64,000 bases of DNA from JAEZBP01 sp963832725. GTDB taxonomy: Bacteria; Myxococcota_A; Polyangia; Polyangiales; Sandaracinaceae. Shown here in pieces: positions 52,310 through 60,863 of the stretch. Position numbers and translations under genes: made by a program. The stretch is taken from contig CAWHVG010000003.1 of the NCBI GenBank assembly GCA_963832725.1, forward strand, positions 434,001-498,000, read 5' to 3'. Under the pieces are notes generated by a model. That model was given only the letters and a program-made list of their open reading frames with translations, was not told the origin of the DNA and made no database searches. Position 1 is the stretch's first letter; each line of letters begins with the position of its first letter.

Positions 52310-53206
52310 CTACTCGGTGACCGCGATGTCGGTCGGCAAGTTGATGATCAGACCGACGTTGACCATGTGGTTGAAGTACAGCTGCTGGTCGGCGCCCGTG
52401 ACCCGGCCGTCCTGGATGCTCACGCTCGAGCTGCCCGAGCCGCCTCCGGTGTCGAAGCCGCCCGCGTTCATGTTGAACGGGAACGCGCGCCACTGGATCG
52501 CCAGGCCGAGCCAGGAGTTGAAGTAGAGGTTCAGACCGACACCGAACATCGGCGCGGGTGCCAAGCGGTTCTGGTGGGCGCTCTGGCTCTGGTTGCACGC
52601 GTCGCCGGCGCTGTCGCAGACACCCGCCGCCGTGTCCGCGCGCTCCTGCACGAACGCGAGGGCCACACCGGCCAGGATGTAGAAGTCGGTGTCGACGAAC
52701 GCACCCTGGAACAAGGAGACTTTGCCCCGCAGCGGCGAGAAGATGAGGTGCGCCGAGACGAGCCCCTGCAGCCTCGCGACCTGCTGGTCGAAGTTCTGCG
52801 GGTTGGGCAGGCTCAGCCGGTTCCCAGGGGTCGTCTGACCGTTCTGCGAGGTCTGCGAGGTCAGGTCGGTGTTGATCTGGAAGGCGTTGCCGAAGTTGGC
52901 CGCCGCGCCGTACACGCCGATGCCGAGGTAGTCCAGGAAGTGATAGTTCACCTCGACCCCGGTCATGAGCGAGCGCGCGAACTGGTCCTGCAGCGTGAAC
53001 CCGACCGCGGGCACGATGAGCTGCACGCGGTTGACCCGGTACTGCCGCATGTGCCGGACGGCCGGCTGACCGGCCAGCGGACCCGTGATCTGGATGTCCT
53101 GCGCCTGCGCCGTGGAGGTCATCGTGGGCGCCACGGTGGCGGCGACGAGCAAGAGGACCCCGCGGAGGACGCTGGAGCGCATTTTAAATCCGTTCTTTCG
53201 ATTCAT
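52310..53206 (-). CDS. Outer-membrane beta-barrel protein (myxobacterial type), second gene
   Basis: A 298-residue predicted outer-membrane barrel. The signal peptide spans about residues 1-35 (cleavage after 'STAQAQ'). The mature part begins with 'HMRQYRVNRVQLIVPAVGFT' and shows regular amphipathic strands ending in aromatic residues, closing with 'NHMVNVGLIINLPTDIAVTE'. Its opening block 'R.NR...L.P..GFTL.D.F' recurs in its neighbour ('LRINRVEIMPSAAFTLNDPF'), so the two are paralogues of a barrel family common in Myxococcota. 'VCDSAGDACNQ' supplies a possible disulfide. An AGGAGCG ribosome-binding site precedes the ATG at 53206. Only 14 bp separates it from the upstream paralogue; one operon. 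Ligand unknown. Confidence 0.75.
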   Translation of the reverse strand: MNRKNGFKMRSSVLRGVLLLVAATVAPTMTSTAQAQDIQITGPLAGQPAVRHMRQYRVNRVQLIVPAVGFTLQDQFARSLMTGVEVNYHFLDYLGIGVYGAAANFGNAFQINTDLTSQTSQNGQTTPGNRLSLPNPQNFDQQVARLQGLVSAHLIFSPLRGKVSLFQGAFVDTDFYILAGVALAFVQERADTAAGVCDSAGDACNQSQSAHQNRLAPAPMFGVGLNLYFNSWLGLAIQWRAFPFNMNAGGFDTGGGSGSSSVSIQDGRVTGADQQLYFNHMVNVGLIINLPTDIAVTE

Positions 53207-53220
53207 GGCTCGGCGCTCCT

Positions 53221-54252
53221 TCACCGGGGCAGGTGATACTCGAAGTCGAACGGGAGGAAGAACGTCAGACCGAGGTGCACGGTGACGTTGTTCGTGAAGG
53301 CCGGGCTCGACTGCGTCCAAGTCGACTCTTGGAACCGCTGAGCACCGAGCGCCACGTCCAGCGCCTCGAGCTGCTCCAGGTACATGTAGTCCCGAATCTC
53401 GCCGAAGATGGCCAGCCAGCGCGTCACGAAGACGCGGAGACCGATGCCGATGTTGAAGGCGACCCGGAAGTCGTAGTTGAACCGCCGAACCTCGGGGTCG
53501 ACCACCGGGATGGGGCGGGTTCGCATCAGCCCGACGCCGCCGACGATGTAGGCGTCCCACTGGAAGATGAACTCGTTGAACATCGCGAACTTACCGTAGA
53601 GGGGCACGTACGTGAAGTTCAGGTGGGCGCCGAGCTGGTACTGGCTGACCGGCACCGCCAAGCGGGTCGAGCGCCGGACCTGGAAGTTGAGGTCGGAGTC
53701 GCTCTGCGCGCCGGGCCAGTCGTACCAGAGGAAGTTCACGCCGATCGCGAGGACGTTGGTGAACCAGTAGTTCAACGCGAGCGCCGCCGCCGGATGGCTG
53801 ACGAATGGATCGTTCAGCGTGAAGGCCGCCGAGGGCATGATCTCGACGCGGTTGATGCGCAGCGCGTAGATCTGCTGCACTGCGAAGATCTCTTCGCGCG
53901 CCTCGGTCGCTCGCTCGGGGCGGTCTGCGCCGGGAGCGACGCCTGCGGCCGTCGTGTCATCGGTACCCCCTGCGAGGTCGCCGATGATATCGCCGCTGCC
54001 GCCGCCTTGGTCTTGGCCCCCGCCAGCGCCCGTGTCTCCACCACCGTCTTGGGTGAAGTCCATGTCGGCGCCACCACCGCCGTCGCCGTCGCCGGCGCCG
54101 GTGTCTCCACCACCTTCTTGGGTGAAGTCCATGTCGGCGTCCTGGGCTGCCGCCCTGCCGACGTACGGCCCGACGGTGACGAGGGCGACCACGAGGGCGA
54201 CCACCGATGTAGCGGCCCAACTGGCTAGATAGTCTCTAAGGGAGCTCCCCAT
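53221..54252 (-). CDS. Outer-membrane beta-barrel protein with Asp/Gly-rich leader, first gene
   Basis: A 343-residue barrel. A signal peptide (MGSSLRDYLASWAATSVVAL..., cleavage near AAA-Q) is followed by a low-complexity leader with two repeats of 'ADMDFTQ(E/D)GGGDTGAG' near residues 38-80. This leader is unlike its paralogue and could bind Ca2+. The barrel begins at 'QIYALRINRVEIMPSAAFTL' and has typical strands such as 'QLGAHLNFTYVPLYGKFAMF' and 'VTVHLGLTFFLPFDFEYHLP'. The ATG at 54252 is preceded by a GGCGGGAACGAG stretch; a promoter at 54353-54382 lies about 100 bp upstream. First gene of the two-OMP operon. Confidence 0.75.
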   Translation of the reverse strand: MGSSLRDYLASWAATSVVALVVALVTVGPYVGRAAAQDADMDFTQEGGGDTGAGDGDGGGGADMDFTQDGGGDTGAGGGQDQGGGSGDIIGDLAGGTDDTTAAGVAPGADRPERATEAREEIFAVQQIYALRINRVEIMPSAAFTLNDPFVSHPAAALALNYWFTNVLAIGVNFLWYDWPGAQSDSDLNFQVRRSTRLAVPVSQYQLGAHLNFTYVPLYGKFAMFNEFIFQWDAYIVGGVGLMRTRPIPVVDPEVRRFNYDFRVAFNIGIGLRVFVTRWLAIFGEIRDYMYLEQLEALDVALGAQRFQESTWTQSSPAFTNNVTVHLGLTFFLPFDFEYHLPR

Positions 54253-54352
54253 CTCGTTCCCGCCTTCTCCGGGATGACCGACAGGTCTCGCACGAAGCCT
54301 GCAAATCATCGTAATTGCTACAGATTATTGCCCCTGGAGAAACGTGCGCGCG

Positions 54353-54382
54353 ACTATATCACGTCGCGCGAAAGCGGAGCAA
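54353..54382 (-). promoter_or_regulatory. Promoter of the OMP operon
   Basis: On the minus strand, TTGCTC at 54382-54377 and TATAGT at 54358-54353, with an 18-bp spacer. The region just downstream is unusually A/T-rich (CAATAATC, AATTACG). It abuts the ftsY stop. Confidence 0.55.
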
Positions 54383-54387
54383 TGCTC

Positions 54388-55752
54388 TCATGCAGCCATC
54401 GACTCATCATCGGGTTTCGCGAAGAGCGCCTCGACGAAGGTCGGCGCGTCGAATTCGCGCAAATCCTCCACGCGCTCGCCAATTCCGACGAAATGTACGG
54501 GTAGCCCGTGCTCGTCGACGATGCCGAGAATCACACCGCCCTTGGCGGTGCCGTCGAGCTTGGTCAGGGCGATCCCGCTGACCGGAATGGCATCCTTGAA
54601 GAGCTGGGCTTGCTGGATGGCGTTCTGCCCGGTGGTCGAGTCCAGGACGAGCAGGATCTCGTCCACGGGACGCTCCAGCGCCTTCTCGGCCGTGCGAACG
54701 ACCTTCTTCAGCTCTTCCATGAGGTTCGTCTTGGTGTGGAGGCGACCCGCCGTGTCCGCGATCACCAGATCGGCGCCGGTCTCCTTCGCCTTCTTCACCG
54801 CGTCGAAGATCACGCTGGCGGGATCTGCCCGCTCTTTGCCCTTGACCACGTCGCAGCCGACCCGGCGGCCCCAGACCTCGAGCTGGAGCACAGCGGCCGC
54901 GCGGAAAGTGTCGCCGGCCGCGAGGATGACCGTCTTACCCTCGTCCTTGTAGCGGCTCGCGAGTTTCCCGATCGTCGTGGTTTTCCCGACGCCGTTGACC
55001 CCGACCACGAGGATCAGGCTGGGCTTCGCCCCGATGCTCAGCTCACGGCCAGTCGTGGAGAGGATCGCCTGCGCCTCCTCGCGAAGCGCGGTCCACACGC
55101 GGTCCTCGTCGGACAGCTCGTTGTTGTCCATCCGCGTCTTCAGCTGCTCGAGGATCTTCTCCGAGGTCTTCACGCCGATGTCGGCCGTGAGCAGGACCTC
55201 CTGGATCTCGTCGAGGAGCTCAGGATCGATCTCCTTCTTCTTGCCGAAGAGCTTGGCCAGGCGCGCGATGAAGCCGCCGCGGGTCGAGGCGAGGCCCTTC
55301 TTGAGCGCCTTCACGTCCTCTTCGGAGGGCTTCTTCGCGGCGGCGGCCTCTTCCTCGGGATCCGCAGCCTTCTCTTCGGCCTCGGGCTCCGCAGCCTTCT
55401 CTTCGGGCTCCGGCTCCGCGGCCTTCTCCTCGGGCTCCGGCGCCGTCTCGGCGGAGGGTTCGGCCTTCTTCTCGGCGGCCGGCGCTTCCGTTTTCTCGGC
55501 CTTGGCTGCCGGCGCTTCCGTGTTCTCGGCCTTGGCGGGCTCCGCCTTCTTCTCCGCGGCCGGCTTTGCTTTTTTCTCGGCCTTGGCGGGTTCGGCCTTC
55601 TTCTCGGCGGCCGGCTTCGTCTCGGCCTTGCGGTCGGGCGCCTGCTCCGGCAGCTCGGCGGGCGCCGAGCCCTTGCGGGTGAAGAAGTAGACGAGGATGC
55701 CGATGACCGCGACCGCCGCCACCACGATGCCGATAATCGTGCTGTTTTCCAT
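54388..55752 (-). CDS. ftsY: Signal recognition particle receptor FtsY
   Basis: A 454-residue SRP-GTPase that docks ribosome-SRP complexes at the membrane. Unusually, residues 5-24 form a transmembrane helix (STIIGIVVAAVAVIGILVYF), so it is membrane-anchored and not only peripheral. Residues 40-140 are a charged A domain rich in Ala, Lys and Glu, with 'AEKKAEPAKAE' repeats. The NG domain starts near 145; G1 is 'GVNGVGKTTT' at 251-260, G3 is 'IADTAGRLHTK' near 338, and G4 is 'ALTKLDGTAKGG' near 402. The A-domain repeats vary in number among relatives. ATG at 55752; promoter at 55808-55837. Confidence 0.95.
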   Translation of the reverse strand: MENSTIIGIVVAAVAVIGILVYFFTRKGSAPAELPEQAPDRKAETKPAAEKKAEPAKAEKKAKPAAEKKAEPAKAENTEAPAAKAEKTEAPAAEKKAEPSAETAPEPEEKAAEPEPEEKAAEPEAEEKAADPEEEAAAAKKPSEEDVKALKKGLASTRGGFIARLAKLFGKKKEIDPELLDEIQEVLLTADIGVKTSEKILEQLKTRMDNNELSDEDRVWTALREEAQAILSTTGRELSIGAKPSLILVVGVNGVGKTTTIGKLASRYKDEGKTVILAAGDTFRAAAVLQLEVWGRRVGCDVVKGKERADPASVIFDAVKKAKETGADLVIADTAGRLHTKTNLMEELKKVVRTAEKALERPVDEILLVLDSTTGQNAIQQAQLFKDAIPVSGIALTKLDGTAKGGVILGIVDEHGLPVHFVGIGERVEDLREFDAPTFVEALFAKPDDESMAA

Positions 55753-55807
55753 GTTCCCTCGTCGTGCGTGGAGCGCGGCGACCCCGCTCGGGAGCCGACG
55801 GCGGCCC

Positions 55808-55837
55808 ACTATAGAGAGGTGCGCGGCGCGACGTCAA
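55808..55837 (-). promoter_or_regulatory. Promoter of ftsY
   Basis: On the minus strand, TTGACG at 55837-55832 and TATAGT at 55813-55808, spacer 18 bp. The start codon is 55 bp downstream. Confidence 0.65.
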
Positions 55838-55854
55838 CGCCGCTTCGCGCAGCT

Positions 55855-57489
55855 TCAGCTCACGTCGATGGCGCGTGAGGCTCGGTCGGCTCGCTCGGCG
55901 ATTTCCTCGACCTCCGCCTCGGTGGGCGGCGCCTTCCCGTAGGCGGCTCGCTCGACGGCTCGGGTCAGGGGTCGAACCTCGGCCCGAGCGGGTCCCGAAG
56001 CGTGGTCCAGCAGCTCGCGCGGGGTCCAGAACGCCCACCATCGATGCTGCGGTGCGAGCGCCTCCGCGACTGGCCGATAGCGGATCAACGCGGCCTGGCG
56101 AAGGCTGCGCAGTCGCACCGTCATGTCGCTCCACTGGCCCCGGTGGGGCAGGCGGATGGCGGCCTCGCTCCCCTCGTAGCCCTCGGCGGCGATGGACAGG
56201 AGGGCGTCGTCGCCATCGATCCGCGTGAAGGAGAACCGGCCGCCTGCATCGGTCTCGACCTCGAGCGAGTCGTGCCCGAGGTTCACTCGGATCCGGACGC
56301 CGGCGATTGCGTGGCCTTCGTCGGCGTCGAGCACGGTCCCGCCGACGTCGCGCTGGGGCGCGGCGAGCGGATGGCTTCGTGCGGGCGCGACCCCGGGCGG
56401 GGCGGGCCGAGGCGCTGGCGCGCTCACCGGGAGCCGTCGCGCGCGGGGCCGCCGGGAGAGGAGCGCGAGGGCTATCGCGCAGGCGAGCATCGAGGCCAGA
56501 AGCCATGGCCAGGCCGCCGAGCCCACCTCGGGCGGCGCGATCCGAATGCGCTCGGAGCGGGTGGACGGCCTCCACGGCGCGTCCGAATCGTAACGCGCCT
56601 GAAGCGCGAACGAACGATCGTCGTCGGTCTCGAGCGCGAGATCGCGGGCGAAGCGCCCGTCGTCGTCGGTGAGCATGGTTGCGATGTGGGTGTCGCCCCG
56701 GAAGATCCCGATCGCGTGGCGGGGAAGGGGGCCTTGGCTGTCCTGCAATCGGCCCTCGACCGCCACGGGACGACCGGGCTCGAGCCGGCTGGTGCCGGCG
56801 CGCAGACTCAGGCGCGTCGGTCGGAAGCGGACCACCGGAACCTCGGTCTGGGCCGGTGCGCGCTCCGAATCCCCGGGCGTGCTCACCACGAAGCGTCCGG
56901 CGGCCGGCGACCCGAGCGTGCTGCTCGGGATCGTGAAGCGCACCCGGCCTTCGTCGTCCGTGGTCCCCACCGCCAATCGGCGATCGAGCTCGTCGCGGAC
57001 TTCGACTCGCAGGCCGGCGCCGCCTTCTTCGGACGAGGCCCGGACGCTCACAAGGTGCTGCGGCACGTCGAGATCGAGCCGTCCCCCGTCACCCATCGCG
57101 ATCGCCAGCCGCACGTGCGCGCGCGAGAGATCCACCGCCTGCGCCACCTCCACGCGTTGGTGGCCCTCGTCTCCCTCCCAGCGGGCGATGACGCGGTAGG
57201 CACCCGTGTCGAGGGCGAAATCGGCTCCCAGCGATCCGGTGGCGTCCGTGCGCGCCACGGCGCGAGCGCGGGTCTCACCCGAGGGCGTGACCACCCGCAC
57301 CTCCACGCGGCGACCGGGCAGCGGCTCACCCAGATCGTCCCGCAGCGTTCCGCCCACGGTGACCCGGCCCGGGCTCCGATCGATTCGCAGCTCGATCCGG
57401 GCCTCGGCGCGCACGCGCACCGACGGCTGGGCGTGTGCCAGCGAAGCGAGCGCGAACCAGACGAGCGCGGCCAGCATTCCCCGGCGCAC
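55855..57489 (-). CDS. Secreted/membrane protein with carboxypeptidase-regulatory-like (Ig-like) domains
   Basis: About 544 residues. A signal peptide (RRGMLAALVWFALASLAHAQ) opens the protein; I place the start at GTG 57489, though ATG 57477 or an ATG at 57642 are possible. Four Ig-like beta domains follow, with 'VTVGGTLRDDLGEPLPGRRV', 'GLRVEVRDELDRRLAVGTTD', 'PVAVEGRLQDSQGPLPRHAI' and 'VGGTVLDADEGHAIAGVRIR', of the carboxypeptidase-regulatory/transthyretin-like fold. A transmembrane helix lies before the last one ('WPWLLASMLACAIALALLSR'), so the final domain and a 100-residue helical tail are on the other side. An assembly or anchoring role is likely; function unknown. It diverges from a HEAT gene across 168 bp. 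Confidence 0.6.
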   Translation of the reverse strand: MRRGMLAALVWFALASLAHAQPSVRVRAEARIELRIDRSPGRVTVGGTLRDDLGEPLPGRRVEVRVVTPSGETRARAVARTDATGSLGADFALDTGAYRVIARWEGDEGHQRVEVAQAVDLSRAHVRLAIAMGDGGRLDLDVPQHLVSVRASSEEGGAGLRVEVRDELDRRLAVGTTDDEGRVRFTIPSSTLGSPAAGRFVVSTPGDSERAPAQTEVPVVRFRPTRLSLRAGTSRLEPGRPVAVEGRLQDSQGPLPRHAIGIFRGDTHIATMLTDDDGRFARDLALETDDDRSFALQARYDSDAPWRPSTRSERIRIAPPEVGSAAWPWLLASMLACAIALALLSRRPRARRLPVSAPAPRPAPPGVAPARSHPLAAPQRDVGGTVLDADEGHAIAGVRIRVNLGHDSLEVETDAGGRFSFTRIDGDDALLSIAAEGYEGSEAAIRLPHRGQWSDMTVRLRSLRQAALIRYRPVAEALAPQHRWWAFWTPRELLDHASGPARAEVRPLTRAVERAAYGKAPPTEAEVEEIAERADRASRAIDVS

Positions 57490-57657
57490 CCGAGCACGGT
57501 GACGCTGCGCGCGGTGCGCGGCAACCGGTTCGTGATCGTCGAGCGGCGCCGTAGTGATTGAAGTGACCCCCTCGGTCGCGCGATACTCGTACACCTTGAA
57601 GGTTCGCGGCTTCGCTTCGTCTCTGGATCGTCGGCGGATCAACGGGAGAGGCCAAGG

Positions 57658-58584
57658 TTGAGCAGCTTTGCTGACGAATCACGAGCGGCACGACGCCATC
57701 GAACCGCTCGCTGGTGGTCGTCGGTGCTCGCCGCGGTGGCGGCGCTGGCGGTGGCGGCGACGGCGGGCGCGGACGCGAGGACCGACTATCTGATCCGGAT
57801 CTTGCGGACATCGTCCATGTTCCGCGTCCGGACCCAAGCGGCGATCTCGCTCGGCAGCGTCCACACCGGCCCCGAGGTCGTCGAGGCGCTCAGCGGCGCG
57901 CTCGGCGACGACCACCCCGCCGTGCGGGCGGCCGCCGCGGCAGCGCTCGAGCGCCACGGGGATCCCAGCGCGCTCCCCGCGCTGCGACGCGCGGCGCACG
58001 ATCGCGAGGCGGCGGTCCGGACGGCGGCGGAGCGCGCGGTTCGACAGCTCGAGCGGATGGCGAGGAGCCGGCCCCGTTCCCGCGCGCTGCCGGACAGCAG
58101 CAGCGGGACCGAGCCGTCGGGAGGCGGCGAGGCACGCTACTACGTGGCGATCGGTCGGCCGGGAACGCGGCTGCGGAACGTCTCGCACGACACGCTGGAC
58201 CAGCTCCGCTCCTTCATCGAGCGGCAAGTCCGCGGCGTGCCTGGAGTGGAGGTCGCGCCTGCGAGCGAGCGCCCGGCGGCGGCCAACCGCGTGCTCCGGC
58301 AGCGCGGGCTGGTGGGCTACTACCTCGACAGCTCGATCGTGGAGGTGGAGCCGCGCCCGGGCGGGGGCCTCCACGTGCGGGTGTCGGTCGTCGTCCAGAC
58401 CTACCCGGGGCGCGACATCCGCAGCATGTTGAACGGCGCAGCCACCGTGACCTCGGGGGGAGGCGCCGCTCAGCGCCAAGTCATCGAGGGAGCGCTTCGC
58501 AGCGCTCTCCGGGGGCTGGCGCCGGTGATGCAGGTCGGTGCGGCCTCCGCGCGCGCCAGCGCTCCTCGCAGGCGGCGGCGATGA
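57658..58584 (+). CDS. HEAT-repeat envelope protein
   Basis: A 308-residue protein starting at TTG 57658 behind GGGAGAGGCCAAGG. After a hydrophobic N-terminal segment ('SSVLAAVAALAVAATAGADA', signal or anchor) come two to three HEAT repeats: 'MFRVRTQAAISLGSVHTGPE', 'HPAVRAAAAAALERHGDPS' and 'AAVRTAAERAVRQLERM'. The second half is a separate beta-alpha domain ('HDTLDQLRSFIERQVRG', 'VGYYLDSSIVEVEPRPGGGL') that recurs in the proteobacterial envelope. The end is a basic tail. It diverges from the Ig-like protein gene, so both may act in the same envelope process. Confidence 0.65.
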   Translation: MSSFADESRAARRHRTARWWSSVLAAVAALAVAATAGADARTDYLIRILRTSSMFRVRTQAAISLGSVHTGPEVVEALSGALGDDHPAVRAAAAAALERHGDPSALPALRRAAHDREAAVRTAAERAVRQLERMARSRPRSRALPDSSSGTEPSGGGEARYYVAIGRPGTRLRNVSHDTLDQLRSFIERQVRGVPGVEVAPASERPAAANRVLRQRGLVGYYLDSSIVEVEPRPGGGLHVRVSVVVQTYPGRDIRSMLNGAATVTSGGGAAQRQVIEGALRSALRGLAPVMQVGAASARASAPRRRRR

Positions 58585-58622
58585 GCCGCCGTCCGAGCAA
58601 GCGGAGCGAAACTCCTCTGAAA

Positions 58623-58652
58623 TGGACACCCCTCCGGGTCTGTCGATATCTT
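58623..58652 (+). promoter_or_regulatory. Promoter for the HAMP-like gene
   Basis: TGGACA at 58623-58628 and TATCTT at 58647-58652, spacer 18 bp. The start codon is 44 bp downstream, with AGGGAGCC just before it. Confidence 0.5.
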
Positions 58653-58696
58653 TAGCCTGGTGACGGAAAACGTGAGCGGACCCCAGGGAGCCAAGG

Positions 58697-59332
58697 ATGG
58701 CCACTGAAGCGCAGAGCATGCCGAAGTCGGGACAGGGGCCGAAGAGGAGGCTTCGCAACTTCCTCCTCGATGCGCGCTTCCAGCTCAAGTACACGGGGAT
58801 GGTCGTGGCCGTGACCATGATCGTCACGGGCGCCGTGGGCTATTGGCTGGGGAGCGAAGCCTACCGCTACTCGCGGGAGAGCAGCGAAGTGCTCACGGCG
58901 CAGGCCGCGGGCGTCAGCCCCGAGCTCTTCGCCTACCTCCAACAGGAGTCGGAGGCGAAGGACGCCGAGGTGCTGCGCTCGATCGTGATCGGGATCGGCT
59001 CGCTGGTCGTGATCCTCGCCGTCGCCCTCGGCTTCACCGGCATCGTCGTCACCCACAAGGTCGTGGGGCCGGCGTACAAGCTGAAGCTCCTCTTGGGCGA
59101 CGTGGCGGGCGGGAGCCTCAAGCCCCGCGGGGGGCTGCGAAAAGGCGACGAGCTCCAGGAGGTCGGAGACGCCTTCAAACGGATGGTCACCTCGCTGCGC
59201 GAGCGCCGAGAGGACGAGCTGGCGCAGCTGGAGGCGGCGATCGAGAAGACGCGCGAGGGAGGAGCCGGCGACGAAGCGATCGGCGATCTCGAGGCCCTTC
59301 GCGACCGTCTTCGCACTGCGCTCGAAACCTGA
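58697..59332 (+). CDS. Two-helix membrane protein with HAMP-like domain
   Basis: A 211-residue inner-membrane protein. Helix 1 is near residues 34-54 ('MVVAVTMIVTGAVGYWLGSE'), a short outer part of about 40 residues follows, and helix 2 is near residues 96-119 ('IVIGIGSLVVILAVALGFTG'). The next segment, 'VVTHKVVGPAYKLKLLLGDV', has the invariant Pro of HAMP. After it comes a coiled coil ('DELQEVGDAFKRMVTSLRER') and nothing more, so it lacks any kinase or chemoreceptor output. Stand-alone TM-HAMP proteins of this shape are seen in myxobacteria; they may modulate another HAMP protein, such as the one at 49.6 kb (inference). Confidence 0.7.
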   Translation: MATEAQSMPKSGQGPKRRLRNFLLDARFQLKYTGMVVAVTMIVTGAVGYWLGSEAYRYSRESSEVLTAQAAGVSPELFAYLQQESEAKDAEVLRSIVIGIGSLVVILAVALGFTGIVVTHKVVGPAYKLKLLLGDVAGGSLKPRGGLRKGDELQEVGDAFKRMVTSLRERREDELAQLEAAIEKTREGGAGDEAIGDLEALRDRLRTALET

Positions 59333-59432
59333 GCCTCGCGGTCGGTCCGCTTCTCGAACGGTCGACGCGCTTCGCGCTCGGCCCGCGGGCACGCTCGTCC
59401 GAGCTTCCCCGCGTCACGCGAGGAGGACGCGC

Positions 59433-59798
59433 TCAGAACGCGCCTTCCACGTAATCGAGCCGTCCGTCGGGCACGTCGAAGACGACGGCGGCGGCGTCGA
59501 AGCGGATGGCCACACCCCGCCATCGTCGATCGAGCAGGAAGCCGCGCGCCGCCTCGCGGATGTTGTGGATCTTCGAGGGTCCGATCGACGCGAGGGGCGA
59601 TCCGAAGTCGGCGTTCGAGCGCGCCCGGACCTCGCAGAAGATCACCAGCTCGCCGCGGCGGGCGATGATGTCGATCTCCTTGGGGCCTACGCGGACGTTG
59701 CGACCGACGATCTGGTACCCGCGCGCGCTCAGGTGATCGCAGACGAGCGTCTCGGCGCGGGCCCCCAGCTGCCTTCGTTCTCTTCGGGTCGACCTCAT
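59433..59798 (-). CDS. YraN/UPF0102 family endonuclease-like protein
   Basis: A 121-residue protein. The restriction-endonuclease-like core is visible: 'GARAETLVCDHLSARGYQIV', 'GPKEIDIIARRGELVIFCEV' (the E-D..E.K-type active-site strand, with 'EID' and 'FCEVRAR') and 'KIHNIREAARGFLL'. The usual Lys of the 'VEVK' motif is Arg here ('CEVRAR'), as in many members. It probably acts on DNA or RNA in repair or competence, but no function is established. Several starts are possible between 59876 and 59798; the ATG at 59798 gives the family length. Confidence 0.8.
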   Translation of the reverse strand: MRSTRRERRQLGARAETLVCDHLSARGYQIVGRNVRVGPKEIDIIARRGELVIFCEVRARSNADFGSPLASIGPSKIHNIREAARGFLLDRRWRGVAIRFDAAAVVFDVPDGRLDYVEGAF

Positions 59799-59904
59799 GC
59801 GCCGTTCATCGACCGAGCGGCGGCCTCGTTGCGTCGGCCCGACGGAACGACGACGCGGGCCTGCCCCGAGAGGCACGGCCCGCGTTCATGCTGCTACGAC
59901 GAGC

Positions 59905-60384
59905 TCAGTTGGGGCACATGTCGAACGTCGTCGCGTCGAGACCGCGCGGGTCCCCATCGTAGCGGCAGGGCACGCAGTAGCCGCCCTGCACCCCGTCGCC
60001 GCCGTTCGTCACGAGATCGTCCACGCAGGCGAAGCCGTGGCCGCAGTTGCAGAGCGGCGTGTTCGCCGACGCGCCCGCGAGCACGCTGCAGCGGCAGGAG
60101 CAGAAGATCTGCGAGTCGCGATCTCCCGCGTTGGTGCAGGTCGGGTCGGACGGGTTCGTCACGCAGTCGACGTTCGGATCGCCCTTGAGGTGGTAGACCA
60201 TGCAGGTTCGGGTACGGCACTGCACGGAGCTGGTCTCCAGGTAGACCTCCTCCGAGGCGAAGCCCCCGGAAGGGATCGACTCCGGGATACACGGATCGCC
60301 GATCGGTGACCCGGTGCATCCAGACGCTGCCGCCAAGAGCAGCGGGATGCCGACTCGAACCAGGCGGCTCACGGAACCATGCAT
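59905..60384 (-). CDS. Cys-rich lipoprotein
   Basis: A 159-residue lipoprotein. Signal peptide MHGSVSRLVRVGIPLLLAAASGC, lipobox ASGC, lipid on C23. The mature part has thirteen further Cys, including 'CIPESIPSG', 'SVQCRTRTCMVYH', 'FCSCRCSVLAG' and 'LCNCGHGFACVDD', then a short 'GGYCVPC' end. The regular spacing suggests a disulfide-knitted extracellular domain. Function unknown. A promoter with TTGACA and TAGCTT boxes lies about 160 bp upstream of the start codon, and the TPR gene diverges from it. Confidence 0.7.
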   Translation of the reverse strand: MHGSVSRLVRVGIPLLLAAASGCTGSPIGDPCIPESIPSGGFASEEVYLETSSVQCRTRTCMVYHLKGDPNVDCVTNPSDPTCTNAGDRDSQIFCSCRCSVLAGASANTPLCNCGHGFACVDDLVTNGGDGVQGGYCVPCRYDGDPRGLDATTFDMCPN

Positions 60385-60542
60385 GCTGCGCTTCTCCCTC
60401 AAATGCTGCCGGTCGATCCGGACAGCCCCCGTCTCACGGAGTCCCCGTTGGACCCAAGGCCGGCCGGGGTGTTGGGTTCGTAGTCGATCGTGGAGAGGCT
60501 GACCTCGGTTGGGTTCGTCGAGGCCGACCGCGAACGGCGGCA

Positions 60543-60572
60543 AAGCTACGTTGGTGCGCGCGACGGTGTCAA
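60543..60572 (-). promoter_or_regulatory. Promoter of the Cys-rich lipoprotein gene
   Basis: On the minus strand, TTGACA at 60572-60567 (perfect -35) and TAGCTT at 60548-60543, spacer 18 bp. Confidence 0.55.
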
Positions 60573-60645
60573 GCGTCAGTCGCGCTCGGACGTGTCGCTC
60601 GGTCCGATACGCCGCCCGCCCGCCTCGGAGGCCCTTCGAACCCCC

Positions 60646-60675
60646 TTGACAATGCGTCGCCCGACTCTCTATCAT
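60646..60675 (+). promoter_or_regulatory. Promoter of the TPR genes
   Basis: TTGACA at 60646-60651 and TATCAT at 60670-60675, spacer 18 bp. Close to the sigma70 consensus and the best promoter seen here. Confidence 0.65.
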
Positions 60676-60863
60676 GGCCAGCCATCAGGTTCTAAGGCGT
60701 CGATATTACTACGAAATTGGTGTGCCGGAGCGAGTCTCCGGTCCCTGGCTTCCGGATCGGAGCCCGCATTTCGGCGCGATCGATCCAGCACGACGAACCT
60801 GAAGTGCGCTCCGTCGGAGCGCTCGACACCCTCGGCCACTCGACTTCGACAGGGGACGAACCC

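Larger units (their letters stand above)
60385..60863. other. Divergent promoter region between lipoprotein and TPR genes
   Basis: This 479-bp gap contains two outward-facing promoters at 60543-60572 (minus) and 60646-60675 (plus), leaving long untranslated leaders of about 150 and 180 bases. Nothing else, including attenuator-like structure, was recognised. Confidence 0.6.
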
